From Plotosus lineatus (taxonomy: Eukaryota; Chordata; Actinopteri; Siluriformes; Plotosidae), in the NCBI GenBank assembly GCA_024760905.1, contig CM045733.1, positions 64,706,001 through 64,770,000 on the forward strand: a stretch of 64,000 nucleotides of DNA. Reading direction: 5' to 3'. Position 1 is the first letter of the stretch. Each line of letters opens with the position of its first letter. Positions 11,821-23,655 of this stretch are shown in pieces. The position numbers were made by a program, and so were the translations under genes. The notes under the pieces were generated by a model. The model ran no database searches. It had not been told where the DNA came from and saw nothing but the letters and a program-made list of their open reading frames with translations.

Positions 11821-12160
11821 TGCATTCATTCTTTTATTTTCTGAACTAATCTTAATTAGGGTTACATGAAGGCTGGTGCCCATCTCAGCCAACACTGGGC
11901 GAGGGCAAAGTACACCTTGGACACCTCACCAGGCCATCGCAGGGCAGAAACACACTGACAGCTTTGTAGCATACACTTGATGAAAGTCAGCAGTGGTTCT
12001 TTTACAGCCACAGACAGACAGTGAGAGACATGACTGGCCTTTTACAACCCAGTTAGCTGCACTGGGGATGGACAGCAGTGACAGCTCATTGATAACTGGA
12101 CTTGAAGCCCCAACCTTGGAATGAGTAATCCAGCACCTTACCACCAGGCCAACAATACCC
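11821..12160 (-). repeat. SINE-A
   Basis: Complement of a near-complete copy: tail at 11836, body TAACTGGGTTGTAAAAGGCC, B-box-like GGGGCTTCAAGTCC and head near 12140-12160. Confidence 0.83.
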
Positions 12161-12439
12161 CAGCTTTTCTTAGGTTTGGGTTTAATTCCCCTTTTAGCCA
12201 CTCTCATAAATTTTCTACAGGAGCCTCTTAAAGCAGCACCATGGTGTTTACAGACATTTCCAGCTGCTTTTCTCTGGGTAAAATGGCCATGACATCAAAT
12301 GCACACAATGTTATCTAATGTTATGACATTTTTCAGTAAAACTCACTTTTCTTAACTCTGGAACATCACTGTTTTGTTCAGTATGGCTTAATTGGTAGTA
12401 TTCTTTACAATTAGCTGCTGCTGCTTTTGTGATGTGGAA

Positions 12440-12445
<6 letters not shown>

Positions 12446-12500
<55 letters not shown>
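12446..12500. repeat. TA array
   Basis: A dinucleotide run of about 55 bp in unique AT-rich sequence. Confidence 0.95.
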
Positions 12501-12502
<2 letters not shown>

Positions 12503-12586
12503 TAAGGCCCTGTGTCAAATTGAAAGACATGAGTGATTCCGTACCTTAGACATGTATTTTTTTACATTATCTCTTATTTTGATATA

Positions 12587-13089
12587 CAGCGATCCCTCGC
12601 TACTTCACGCTTCATTCAATTCATGCGGTTTCAGTGCATCGCGGGTGTTTTTTTTTAAATATTCATCGTATTAAAAAATAAGGAAATTAGGGAAGAATAG
12701 GGGGAAAGGTTAAGGAAAATTCCACAAAACAAGGCCAATTATGCAAAAAAAAAAAAAAAAAAAAAAAAAAACCCAAACAAACAAAAACAAAAAACAACCC
12801 AAAAACCTCCAACAAAACTACTTACGTTTTTATGAGGTGTGCATCTGAGTGTGCGCGCGCACATCTGTATGTGTGTGTATTTATGTTTTATTTACATATT
12901 ATGCATTATTTTTGAGTGTTTAATTTGTATTATAAGCATTTATAGAATTGAATATATATTTATTGATATTATATACACATATACATGTACATATACGCCA
13001 GTCGGGGGGGGGGGTATGCTACTTCGTGGAATTCAGTGGTCGTGGGAGGATCTCGGTCCCAATTAACTGTGAAAAGTGAGGGATCTCTG
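12587..13089 (+). mobile_element. MITE-P copy (TIR CAGGGATCCCTCGC type)
   Basis: It begins TA-CAGCGATCCCTCGCTACTTC and ends AAAAGTGAGGGATCTCTG. The interior follows the family order: a TTCAGTGCATCGCG region, ACAAGGCCAATTATGC, a poly-A/CAACCC tract, a TTATTATAAGCATTTATAG region and GGATCTCGGTCCCAATTAAC. No coding capacity. Confidence 0.85.
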
Positions 13090-13128
13090 CATGTGTATAT
13101 ATGTGTGTGTATATATATATATATATAT

Positions 13129-13189
<61 letters not shown>

Positions 13190-13196
13190 TTTTTTA

Positions 13197-13439
13197 ATTT
13201 CGGCTTTTTCCCTTTTCTCAGGTGTCACCACGGCGATTCATCTGATTCGCACATTTGATTTTTACGTCGGATGCCCTTCCTGTCACAACCCTTTCGAAAG
13301 GGACAGAATCAGGCTGACGGCTTTGCAGCTGCTCTTTACGAAAGTCAGCAATGGTTCTTTTACATGCCTCTCACCATAGACAGTGACAGACATGGCCCGC
13401 CTTTGATAACCCAGTTAGCTGCACTACACAGTGACAACA

Positions 13440-13440
<1 letters not shown>
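13197..13440 (-). repeat. SINE-A with RTE-type tail, head missing
   Basis: The complement ends in GATGAATCGCCGTGGTGACA and an AAAGCCG tail. It lies between a TA/T array (13107-13195) and another TA array (13441-13489). The body up to the TGCAGCTAACTGGG region is present, but the tRNA-like head is lost. Confidence 0.82.
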
Positions 13441-13489
<49 letters not shown>

Positions 13490-13491
<2 letters not shown>

Positions 13492-14123
13492 CAGAGAGCT
13501 AGTAAAAGAAAAGTAAAAGAGAGCAGTAAAAATATTACTCTGTTTCAGATGTTCCATCTCACCAAAGTAAGTTGGAACATGGTGTGAAATTATTTGGAAC
13601 AATAACCAAGAGCTCATGCTTGAAGTGTAAAAGCTGTGTTGTGAATCTGATGAGGACTCAGTGATGACTGTAGAAGCTGGTGATCTTTCAGGTTTTTATA
13701 GTAGCCACACTTACCTCAGAGGAAGCGTCCTGACCAGCTGCTATCCACTTGACACTTTGCCCAAATCTGTGTTACTTAGCCTCATGTTTTCCTTTATTGT
13801 TTTGTTTGAGTTTATCACACTGAGAAAGCACTTGGTAATAAATCGATATGCACAAAACATACTGTACTTCCAAATATGACATGTTCCATTATCTTGATAA
13901 TATTTCAAAAATTTTAATTTCTTAGAAACAATTTTTTTCCAATTGTTTTTCCTTGCCCTGGTGCCCACTGTGTAACTCCCACTGAAAAATATTTTTGGAA
14001 ATGTAGGAGGTGATGCTGTCTGATTATGAAAAACTTGATAATGCGAGTCAGCCAAATAAATAATAAGTGCTCAGTTTATGTATTTAATAATGTAACAGTG
14101 CTTTTAACCAGATCAAACAGAGC
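13490..14123. other. No recognisable gene or repeat
   Basis: Unique sequence between a TA array and a SINE-B head. Confidence 0.6.
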
Positions 14124-14531
14124 GGCAGAGGGGCATAGTGGTTAGCATGTCTTCCTCACAGCAAGAAGTTCCTGGGTCCTGGATTCGAGTTTACATGTTC
14201 TCCCCGTTCTCCTCTGGTTACTCTTGTTTCCTCTACAGCTTAGACACACACACACACACACACACGCGCGCGCTATACTTGGCTCACCAGGGCATCGTAG
14301 GGCAGAAACACGCTGACGGCTATGCAGCTACTCTTGACGAAAGTCAGCAATGGTTCTTTGACAAGAACCTCACACCATAGACAGTGAGAGACATGGCCGG
14401 CCTTTGATAACCCAGTTATCTGCACTGGGGGAAGGGGGGGGGGGTCAGTGACAATGTGTTGAGAGTGGGGCTTGAACCCCCAACCATGGGATCAGTGATC
14501 CAGCACCTTTACCACCAGGTCACCACTGTCC
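14124..14531. repeat. SINE-B head (+) joined by CA array to SINE-A (-)
   Basis: 14124-14242 is a SINE-B head (GGCATAGTGGTTAGCATG). A CA/CG array of about 30 bp follows. 14273-14531 is a reverse SINE-A that begins within its tail. The shared tail of the two families may have allowed a recombination here. Confidence 0.75.
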
Positions 14532-14751
14532 CTCGTGATCATACTCTTCCAATACTCTATCAGTAGGTGGCAGCAGGAAGCCAATTGCCTTGTACTTTCA
14601 GGCAAAAAATAATTAGTGATGCATGGATACGTCAGGTGGCGGTGACAGTGGCATTGTGGCTAGCGAGACTATATGGTGATGGTGATGGAGAAGTTTTTGA
14701 AAAGGAAAAAATTCGAATTCTAATTTCATTATCTGAATGGACTGAACACAT

Positions 14752-15380
14752 GAATGTGGGCTGAAATCACAACCTGCTTACAAAGTACAGATAAAATAAA
14801 CAAATTCCGTTCAAAGGTGCAACTCTGGAAACATCATGTGGAGGAAAGTAGCAATCTTGAAATGTTCACACTCACCAAGCAATGGCAAGATTGCCGTGCA
14901 TTGTGTGAGATAATAGTTAAACATTTAAAAACTCTTGATGAGAAGATGTCATTTCATTTCTCTCCAGCCTACACTGATTGCCTTGACTGGGTCAGGGACC
15001 CGTATACTAGTAGCTCAGCGTCAGTTGGTGGAAAGGACATGACCGTACAGGAGCAGGAGGAACTCGCTGAACTGAGACAGAATTGTGGTTTTAAAGTGAA
15101 GCTTTGCTGATCTACCGCCGGACAGTTTTTGGTTTGGCTACTGCCAAGGTGATCCCCATTCTGGCAAACAAAGCTATTTTGACATTGCTCACATTTTCCA
15201 TGACATATCTGTGTGAGGTCAGCTTTTCAAGCCTGACTGCCATAAAAACAAACAAACAAAAAAAAAAAAAAGAGAGAGAGACTGAGAGCTGTTGAGGAAG
15301 AGCTTCGTGTGTGTCTTTCTTCGATTCCTGCCAGGATATCAGCTCTGTGTTCATCCAAACAGCCACAGGTTTCACACTGA
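14752..15380 (+). pseudogene. hAT transposase remnant, ZBED5/FAM200-like
   Basis: It encodes KFRSKVQLWKHHVEESSNLE, DEKMSFHFSPAYTDCLDWV and [18 protein letters not shown]. In shifted frames follow [20 protein letters not shown] with the dimerisation-region hallmark [12 protein letters not shown], then [20 protein letters not shown] ending in a stop at 15378. This is the C-terminal part of a hAT-family transposase of the type that gave rise to vertebrate ZBED and FAM200 genes. At least three frame changes, one at a poly-A run (15258-15271), show that it is dead. Confidence 0.85.
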
Positions 15381-15513
15381 GTGAAGAGAAAGATGAACGA
15401 TTATAAAATATTTTTTCTTTGATTCATATTCAAACTTTGATGGGAACGACTTTATATTCTCAATACTGTATAGATGATAGAGTTTCGTTTTTGAACATTT
15501 CCTTCTGGTGGGA

Positions 15514-15809
15514 TCCTTTGGGCTTTTTACATCCGAGCTATAGTGGCTCATCGGACTGCTGCTTATCCCCAGTTTCCATAGCGTGAAGCGACCAGGAGTT
15601 CAACTCCCCCTGAATGGGACGCTAGTCCATCACAGGTTACTTTCCCAGTATATTTTTACTGGTACCATTGATACTGCTGGGTGAACAGAGGCACACTTGT
15701 AGTTGAGACCTTGCCCAGGGGTCTTAGCACAGTGAGGGTCTAACTGGGATTTGAACACACAACCTCCTGAGTATGAGCCCAGCGCCTGAACCACTACGTC
15801 ACCGGCCCC
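15514..15809 (-). repeat. SINE-C (tRNA-derived)
   Basis: The complement has a polymerase III-like head (GGTGACGTAGTGGTTCAGGC, B box GTTCAAATCCC), a body with CAAGTGTGCCTCTGTTCACC, CTGGTCGCTTCACGC, and a tail with TGTAAAAAGCCCAAAGG. Copies occur at 18566 and 45522. Confidence 0.82.
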
Positions 15810-15956
15810 ATACCACTCCACAAATCGAGTACATCTCCACACTTCAAGAAGTATTTTATGGTGTTTATCTCATAAGAAGATGACCCACCCCACCCCGCCA
15901 ATTCACCATAGAGAAGTATCTTCACCTCTCACTCGTCTGGCATGCATGCGATGACC

Positions 15957-16280
15957 ATTTCATTCATACATTTTCAGAATCTCTTAATCCTATTTAGGGT
16001 CGCGGGGAGGAGTACACCCTGTATGGCTCGCCAGGCCATCGTCACAAAGATGAATATGCAGCTTACTATGAAGAAAAGTCACCAAAAGTTCTTTTACATT
16101 TCTCACTTCATGGACAGTGAGTGACATGGCCAGCCTTTGATAACCCAGTTAGCTGCACTGGGGGAGACGGGACGGGGGACGGGTCGGGATGACATCAACA
16201 ATGACAATCGTCGACTGTGATACTTGAACCCCCAACCTTGGAATTGATAATCCAGCACCTTATCACCGGGCCATCACTGC
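15957..16280 (-). repeat. SINE-A
   Basis: Complement of a copy with a deletion in the tail (GCGGGGAGGAGTACACCC) and an expanded G-rich segment around 16160-16190. Confidence 0.82.
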
Positions 16281-16787
16281 ATCACATGACATGACCTATC
16301 CAAGTTAATCAAATTCTAATGAGGCTTATCTCAACATCTGTGGAGTTCCATCCAACACATCCTCATGTGTGATGGAATCATTCCATCTGATTTCAAGTAC
16401 CACTCTGGAATGACGTTTGCTGGATGGTTCAGAGAAGCTTGATTTGATGATGGTATAGCGCCGAGTTCTCGCATCGATACATCATTAAAAGGCTGACACT
16501 CTGATTACACACATTGTGTTTGGTTTCTATTGTCAGGTCGCTTCACTCAAACACTTTAGCCTCCCCATGGCTCATGATGCAGCCTGAATCTGTGTGGTTA
16601 TCACTTCATTTGGCTGGCAGTCTTTGGATGAATAACTACCCGATTATTAGAAGTGTTCTATTCTCCTCTACTTGTGTCCATGAATGCGGAAATCAACCCA
16701 TTAACCTATTCTCATAGTACGTTGTATTTTCTTGATATTTATCCAACAACAGTGGGTTATTTATCATGTGTAGATTTTTTTTTTTAT
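16281..16787. other. No recognisable gene or repeat
   Basis: Unique sequence upstream of the nested LINE. Confidence 0.55.
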
Positions 16788-16821
16788 ATATTTGATGCTA
16801 TGGTTAAACCTATCCTTTGTT

Positions 16822-17135
16822 CTTCTTTCTTTTCCTTTCTGCTTTTCCCATCAGAGGTTGCCACAGCCAATCATCTGCCTTCATCTCACCCTATCCTCTG
16901 CATCTTCTTCTCTTACACCAACTACCTTTATGTCCTCCTTCACCACATCCATGAATCTTCTCTTTGGTGTTCCTCTAGACCTTCTGCCTGGTAGTTCCAA
17001 CCTCAGCATCCTACTACCAATATATTCACTATCCCTCCTCTGTACATGTCCAAACCATCTCAATCTAGCCTCTCTGACTTTGTCTCCAAAACATCTAACA
17101 TGTGCTGTCCCTCTGATGGACTCATTCTTGATCCT
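16822..17135 (-). pseudogene. RTE retrotransposon tail inserted in a LINE
   Basis: The complement encodes RWFGHVQRRDSEYIGSRMLR and the downstream tail. It is flanked by AAACCTATCCTTTGTT (16806-16821) and AAATCTATCCTTTGTT (17136-17151), a 16-bp target-site duplication with one mismatch. Removing it restores the open frame of the host LINE. Confidence 0.9.
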
Positions 17136-17615
17136 AAATCTATCCTTTGTTACGGCTCAGAAATTTGGGGTGTTACATATTGTAAAATTATTGAACAATT
17201 CCAAATAAAAACATGCAAACATTTCCTCAAAGTTAGTTAAAGTACATGTAACGGTATGGTTCTTGGAGAATGTGGTCGGTTCCCTCTTCTGCTTACTTAC
17301 ATGACTAGGGCAGTGAAATATGCTTAACAGGGGCTTCTTATATAAAAAATATTCTATTTAAATTAGGTTTTGGATTTGTCTGAATGGGAACACAGATTAT
17401 TTTATCGCTGTATTTAAGCAAAGACTATCTGACAATTTGTCACAAGATTGGTAGTCATCGCTTCATAATACTACCAAGTGCTCCAGTTATATACCTTTTA
17501 CGTCCCTACTAAATGTCGAAACTCATCTTAGCCTAAATTTAGCCCCGGATTTCAGAAATTGCTTGACAAAATTCAGATGTGGTCATTTCGGATTGAGCAT
17601 AGAAACGGGCAGATA

Positions 17616-17976
17616 GGGGCAGTGGTGGTCTAGTGGTATAGGGTGCTGGATCGCTGATCCAAAGGTTGGGGGTTTGAGTCCCACTCTCCACAAGATTGTC
17701 ACTGTCCCCCCCAGTGCAGCTAACTGGGTTATCAAAGGCGGGCCATGTCTCTCACTGTCTATGGTGAGAGGCATGTAAAAGAACCATTGCTGACTTTCGT
17801 AAAGAGTAGCTGCAAAGTCGTCAGTGTGTTTCTGTCCCTTGATAAAAAGGGTTGTGACAGGAAGGGCATCCGACGTAAAAACCTCTGCCAAATCAAACGT
17901 GCGAATCAGATGATTCGCTGTGGCGACTCCCGAGTTAAAGGGAAAAAGCCGAAAGGAAGACAGACAGGAAGACAGA
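17616..17976 (+). repeat. SINE-A with RTE-type tail, 18-bp TSD
   Basis: The tRNA-like head has an A-box-like TGGTCTAGTGGTATAGGG and a B-box-like GGGTTTGAGTCCC, followed by the family body (TATCAAAGGCGGGCCATGTC, AACCATTGCTGACTTTCG). Instead of the usual GGATTAAGCGGTT tail it ends with CAGGAAGGGCATCCGACG, GATGATTCGCTGTGGCGAC and AAAGCCGAAAGG, the RTE 3' end. Perfect 18-bp duplications CATAGAAACGGGCAGATA flank it (17598-17615, 17977-17994). Confidence 0.92.
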
Positions 17977-18241
17977 CATAGAAACGGGCAGATACAACAA
18001 TGTGACTTCGGTCTTGAGATTTAATCCTTTCTGCCAAAAACATAATCTTAGTTTAATTGAAGATGAAATACATGTACTGCTTTATTACGAAGCCTACAGT
18101 GTTATAATCTTTTAGATTCTTTTAAAGATCTTTTAGCTAAACATGAACTACCCACTATCAAAATATAGTTTTGATAATCTACTGTCTTCAACAAACTCTG
18201 ATGGCTCTCTTTAATCATGGAAGTACTCTTGCAAACTCATG

Positions 18242-18457
<216 letters not shown>

Positions 18458-18464
18458 CATAATC

Positions 18465-18565
18465 GACGTAATAAGCGTCCTGATCCAATAACACCCCACC
18501 CCAGTGTTTTTGATGTTGCTTCTAGTAACTGGCCATGTGTACTGCAAAAAAATGGTAGATCAAAC
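18465..18565 (+). mobile_element. Element X, left-end fragment
   Basis: It reads GTAATAAGCGTCCTGATCCA, CACCCCACCCCAGTG, GGCCATGTGTACTGC and ends near CAAACTTACA, in the same order as 24694-24805. It is cut by the SINE-C at 18566. Confidence 0.65.
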
Positions 18566-18857
18566 TTACACCCAAGCCATAGTGACTCATCAGACCGGTG
18601 CTTATCCCTGGTTTCCATCGCGTGAAGCGACTAGAAGTTCAACTCCTCCTGGATGGGACGCTAGTCCATCGCAGGATACCTTCCCAGTATATTTTTACTG
18701 GTACCCATTTATACTGCTGGGTGAACAGAGGCACACTTGTAGTTAAGACCTTGCCCAGTCGTCTTAGCACAGTGGGGGGGGGGGGGTCTAACAGGGATTT
18801 GACCACACAACCTCCCGATCATGAGTGCAGCACCCTAACCACTACGCCACCAGCCCC
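18566..18857 (-). repeat. SINE-C
   Basis: Complement of a full-length copy, with a G run at 18774-18786. It directly abuts element X at its left end. Confidence 0.82.
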
Positions 18858-20744
18858 TGAGGTAGGATTAAGCAGTTCAGAAAATGAATGAACAAATGCA
18901 GAGCTATTCTCCATTTTTATAAGAATAAAGGTTGTTGACTTCGGGCCACAGACAATATTATTCGTGACATTGAACTCTGGGATTTTTCTCCCTTGCATAC
19001 TTCTCTGCTTCATCTGCTTTTTGCTGACACCATCCGTTTTTAAGTTTCCTGATTTCATGACCAAGAATTATACTGTCACCTCTAGCCTTTTGTCTTTAAA
19101 TAAACTGATTTTTTTTTTTTTTTTTTTTTTGGTTTTTAAAAACCAGGCTTTGTTCTCCTTCTCATTGTTACCAAAAACATGGCTGATTGCCTTCTGAAGC
19201 AGCTCTTTCAGAGATTCCAGATTCTTCAGAAGAAGTTTGAAGTTTCTCATTCAGAAACCATTCCAATTTCTTGTTTCTTTCTGCATTCAGTTTGGTATGT
19301 AACCTCAGAGGTGCTCTCATTACTTTTCTCTTCTTTTGGACCACTATCGAACAATACACAGAGCTTGTGCTCTGCAAAACACTCAGCTTTGGAATTGATC
19401 TTTCTCACGTGGGTGAAATTTCTGGTTCTTTATTGGCAAGAATATGGTCTAACCGGTGCCAGCGTTCAGATCATAGATGCCGTCAAGTACTGTTGAGGGG
19501 TTTCTTAAAGTCATAAAATGGTTCCCACTGCAGATAGCTAAAAGCGGGTGCAAAATTCCACCTGCATCAAGCCGTTAAATCAATTTTGTCTACTAAATAC
19601 TTTACAATGGTGGATGGCCAATAGTGCTGGTGTTTGCTAATCCATGCATTGATGTTTCCCAGCACAATTGAGCCCTGTTTTTTTTTTTTTTTTTTTTTTA
19701 CTTTAACAACACATCCACTTAGCTTTTTATAGAAGTTCTTGTTTTCTTGTTGCATAGTGTGAGTTTAGATACTAAGCAGAGCAGTCATCATCCAGTCATT
19801 TACAGGTACCGGATCTATGGCATAATTTGTTGGAAATCAGAAAACCAACACCAATGGTCCTGTCTTCACCAGCACTCCAGAGGAACTGTGTGGCTCTTCT
19901 TCTTCCTGATATTTCCTGACTCCAGGCATCATCATGGCTGATTCTGGTCTGATAATTGTATCACTGTCCTTGGTGGTGTGAGCATTCCATGCTGATAGGT
20001 TTCGAAAATTGCTTTGTTAACTTTTCAATATGGATGGTTAATGTGAAAGCAGTAGCATTATCTGAAGCTTTTGTATGGGTGTGCCTATGAACGACGATGG
20101 GACAGTATGGCTGACATGGTTACAGGAAATACCCATTGCATTTTTTTTTTTAGCACTGATGCTTACTGGACAAATTGTACTGCCTCCTACCAGAGCTGTA
20201 GTTGACTTGACTTACAAGAGACTTACAAGTTGCCAGACAAGCTAATAAGTTCAACTCTACCAAGGCCATATCCCTGGCTAGTGGAAAAATCTGTGTGCTA
20301 ACACTTGTCCATGATGTCCACCCAGGCTCCTAGAGTAAAATAGGCACCCTACGTCTCCACTCTGGACTACTTGGTACTTGCATGTAAGCTGGGCATCTCA
20401 TAAAGATGTGGTGTCATATATACAAAAGTGAAGAAATATAAGTTATGTGGCTCACTGTAGGAATAATAAACAGAAAATATTAGCATAGGAAAATCTTGTT
20501 TAAAAACAAATTTTCTGGGGAAAGGGAGAAAAAAACTTTTGCATGACTAATTATAAGCCAAGTGAATTCTCACTGAAAGTATTTCAGGAGTGCTTTAATT
20601 CATCTGTGAGTGGCTCAAGGCACTCCAGTGTAAGCTTATATCCACAGGATTAGATACAGGATTAAACCGGCTGTTATAATTAGCTACAGCAGCTATAGAT
20701 CCTTAGCATTTTGACCAAACATAATATTGTGGTTCCTGAGATCA
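18858..20744. other. No named gene; two poly-T tracts
   Basis: T runs at 19109-19130 and 19679-19700 could be poly-A tails of minus-strand retrocopies. Between 18890 and 19500 the minus strand has several overlapping lysine-rich frames but no motif I recognise. Confidence 0.5.
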
Positions 20745-21150
20745 GGTGAACTGTGCTGTGTGTGGAGTTTGCCTGTTCTCTCCAGACTTGTATGGGTTTT
20801 CTCTGGGGACTCCAGTTTCCTCCCACAGTCCAAAGACATGCATGTTATGCTCACAGGCTGTTTCAAATCGGCCCTAGATGTGAATTTGAGCGTGAATGGT
20901 CATTTGTGTGTTGCTCTACAATGGTCTGGTTACGTATAGTAGTTAGCGTGTCCACCTCACAACAAGAAGGTTCTGGGTTTGAGTCCCAGGGTTGGAGGGT
21001 TTCTGTGTAGAGTTTGAATGAGTTTCCTCCAGATACTCCAATTTTGCTCCCACAGTCCAAAGAGATGCACGTTATGCTAATTGGGTGTATGGTTTGGCTA
21101 CAAGTCATATGCCATGCCAACTATGAAATGCACAAGTATGATATTGGCCT
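20745..21150 (+). repeat. Two partial SINE-B copies in tandem
   Basis: 20745-20930 lacks a head and 20931-21150 lacks a tail. Both are forward, and each carries the CCTCCCACAGTCCAAAGACA or CTCCCACAGTCCAAAGAGAT phrase. Confidence 0.75.
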
Positions 21151-21296
21151 TTGGTGTGAACGAGTGCATGAATATGTGTGTGCATAGAGCTAGCACTCTA
21201 TCTAGAGTGTATTCCCACCTCACAACCATGATAGTTTCCAGATCACCTGCAGTCTTCTCCAGGATTAAAGCTTTTATTGAAGATGATTTAAATGAA

Positions 21297-21536
21297 AATT
21301 GGGTTATCAAAGGCCGGTCGTGTCCGTCACTGTCTATGGTGTGAGGCATGTATAAGAACCATTGCTGACTTTCGACAAGAGTAACTGCATAACCGTCAGC
21401 TTGTTTCCTCCCCGCGATGGCCTGGCGAGCTGTCCAGGGTGCACTCTGCCTTTGCCCGGAGTCAGCTGGGATGGGTGCCAGCCTTCCCGAGACCCTAATT
21501 CGTATTAAGCGGTTACAGAAAATGAATGAATGGACA
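21297..21536 (+). repeat. SINE-A, head missing
   Basis: It starts at GGGTTATCAAAGGCCGGTCG and runs to the GAATGAATGG end. The head was lost by 5' truncation. Confidence 0.82.
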
Positions 21537-21890
21537 TAAATGAATAAAAGAATGAATGAATTTCTTTGCAAGATATTTGCTGAGAAAGCTTTTCAGAATC
21601 GTATATTGACTCTAGTGCTGCATTCATCCATTCATTCCACTGCGACAATTTATCTATCAAGTCGGCATCTGTTACATTTTCTTCTACTTCCAGGATTCTG
21701 TGCAGCCTTTAAATATGGCTGATGACTACCCTTTCCAATCTCTCCTCCACAACTCAACAACTACTTATTGGATTCAGCTGCTTCAGGTTGTTTGAGTTTT
21801 AAGTTTCCTTGTTTGCCATTCCCTCCCAGTAATACCAGTACTAGTCCGGTCCAGTTCTTTAGCCACATCATTATTTTGGTGCTGTTCATC

Positions 21891-22228
21891 CAGTTCAGTT
21901 CATTTTCTGTAACCGCGTAATCCTCATTAGGGTCAAGGGGAGGCTGGTGCCCATCCCAGCCAATTTCAGGCGAGGGCAGAGTACACCCCGAACAGCTTGC
22001 CAGGCCATCGCAGGGCAGAAACATGCTGACGGCTTTGCAGCTACTCTTGTTGAAAGTCAGCAATGGTTCTTTTTCCAGGAACCTCACACCATAGACGGTG
22101 AGAGACATGGCCGACCTTTGATTAGTAAGCTGCACTGGGGGATAGTGACAACCTGTGGTGAGTGGGGCTTGAACCCTAACCTTAGGATCAGTGATCCAGC
22201 GCATTTACCACTAGGTCATCACTGCCCT
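21891..22228 (-). repeat. SINE-A
   Basis: Complement of a full copy, ending with the head CACTAGGTCATCACTGCCC. It was probably inserted in an AT-rich unique region. Confidence 0.85.
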
Positions 22229-22340
22229 GTTCATTCATAATTTTCCATCTTTGCTTGCTTAAACTCTGCTTTTGAGCATCGCATGCTTAGTGCTTAAAAT
22301 CATGCCTGATTTTAATTTTATTTTTCATTGGCTTATTTTT

Positions 22341-22371
<31 letters not shown>

Positions 22372-22729
22372 GCTGTGCATGCATCCCGCCTTGCACTTGG
22401 TATTTTTCAATGCAGCTATATTATCTCCTTATATATTAATCTTATATGATAGAGAAATAAGTTCTAAGCACAAAAGGAATAAAATATAGACTGAAACTGA
22501 AGATGAATTCTTAAAATTCTCCTTTAGTACTGAGATGTACAAGATTTTTGCAACAGTTAACTTTAAAATGCATAAAAACCCGAAGTCTCCTCAGGCAGGG
22601 ATCACATAACTAAGTGTCTGGGAATCAGGCGTCTTCCTCAGAGGAAAGTGTGCAGTACTTCATTTCAAATGGGCCCTGTCCCATTCTCCTGCTGCTAACC
22701 GAGCTCCAGCAGAGAGATCGAGTGAAATG

Positions 22730-22731
<2 letters not shown>
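22229..22731. other. No recognisable gene; poly-T tract
   Basis: AT-rich sequence with a 30-T run near 22342-22370. Confidence 0.6.
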
Positions 22732-22771
<40 letters not shown>

Positions 22772-22834
22772 ATTTAAAAGTTATGTAGCTATGTAGCTAA
22801 TGCCCAAAGAGAAACATTAAAGCACCAGTCATGT

Positions 22835-22915
<81 letters not shown>
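22732..22915. repeat. GA array and TA array
   Basis: GA at 22732-22769 and TA at 22837-22915, separated by unique sequence. Confidence 0.95.
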
Positions 22916-22921
<6 letters not shown>

Positions 22922-23115
22922 CTCCATAATTATTGGCACCCCTGGTTAAGATGTGTTAAAAGCTTTAAAATAAATTACATTTTTTTAACTCACACTGAAA
23001 ATTATAGAAAAATGTAACCCTCAACTCAAAAGAATTTTAGGGGGGGGAGAATAATTATTTTTTCTCAACTATTGGCACCCCTAACGATTCCTGAGAAATA
23101 AATGTACCATAATTG
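22922..23115. mobile_element. Tc1-like terminal fragment
   Basis: The motif ATTATTGGCACCCCTGG near 22927 and again ATTGGCACCCCTAACG near 23071 resembles the ends of a widespread fish Tc1 family with a deleted interior. No transposase remains. A flanking TA array ends at 22915. Confidence 0.5.
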
Positions 23116-23165
23116 AAGTATTTCTGTCATTTCTACAGTAGTTTCCGAAGTTGCTCAGTGTATTG

Positions 23166-23614
23166 CGGCACAGTGGCATAATGGTTAGCACACCCGGCTC
23201 AAAGCAAGAAAGTCTTGGGTTCAATTCCCAGCATGAGAGTTTCTGTGTGGCGTTTGCCTGTTCTCCGTGCTTGGTTTCCTATAGGGATCCGGTTGCCTCC
23301 CACAATCCAAAAACATTCACAGTAGGGTGATTGGCTGTTCCAACTCTCCTCAAGGTGTGAATGATTGTGTGAGAGTTGGCCCTGTGATGGCCTGGCAAGC
23401 TGTCCAGGGTGTATTTTCAGGCATATCCAACTGGGAAGAGACCCCGTGGTTGACTTAGAACATGCTGGAAGAGCTATGTCTCTTGTCTGGGAACGCCTCG
23501 GTGTCCCCCCTGGAACAGCTAGAGGAAGTGGCTGGGGAGAGGGACATCTGGACCTTACTGCTTCGGCTACTGCCCCCGCAACCTTGGATTAATAAGAAGA
23601 AGATGAATGAATGT
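23166..23614 (+). mobile_element. SINE-B/Rex3 chimera
   Basis: 23166-23415 is a SINE-B head and body down to CTGTCCAGGGTGTA. From about 23417 the sequence is the Rex3 3' end, encoding AMSLVWERLGVPPG and LDLTASATAPATLD in broken frames, then an AAGAAGATGAATGAATG tail. The normal SINE-B tail is absent. Confidence 0.82.
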
Positions 23615-23655
23615 TTTGCTTGTTTGTGTTTTGTTTTTTAATAAATATTTGAAAG

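Larger units (their letters stand above)
16788..18240 (+). pseudogene. LINE 3' region (clade unassigned), split by two insertions
   Basis: After removing an RTE (16822-17135) and a SINE-A (17616-17976), the frame reads MVKPILCYGSEIWG, then IEQFQIKTCKHFLKVS and later blocks resembling the C-terminal domain of LINE reverse transcriptases. Several stops are present downstream. It ends near the TA array at 18242. The clade was not determined. Confidence 0.7.
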
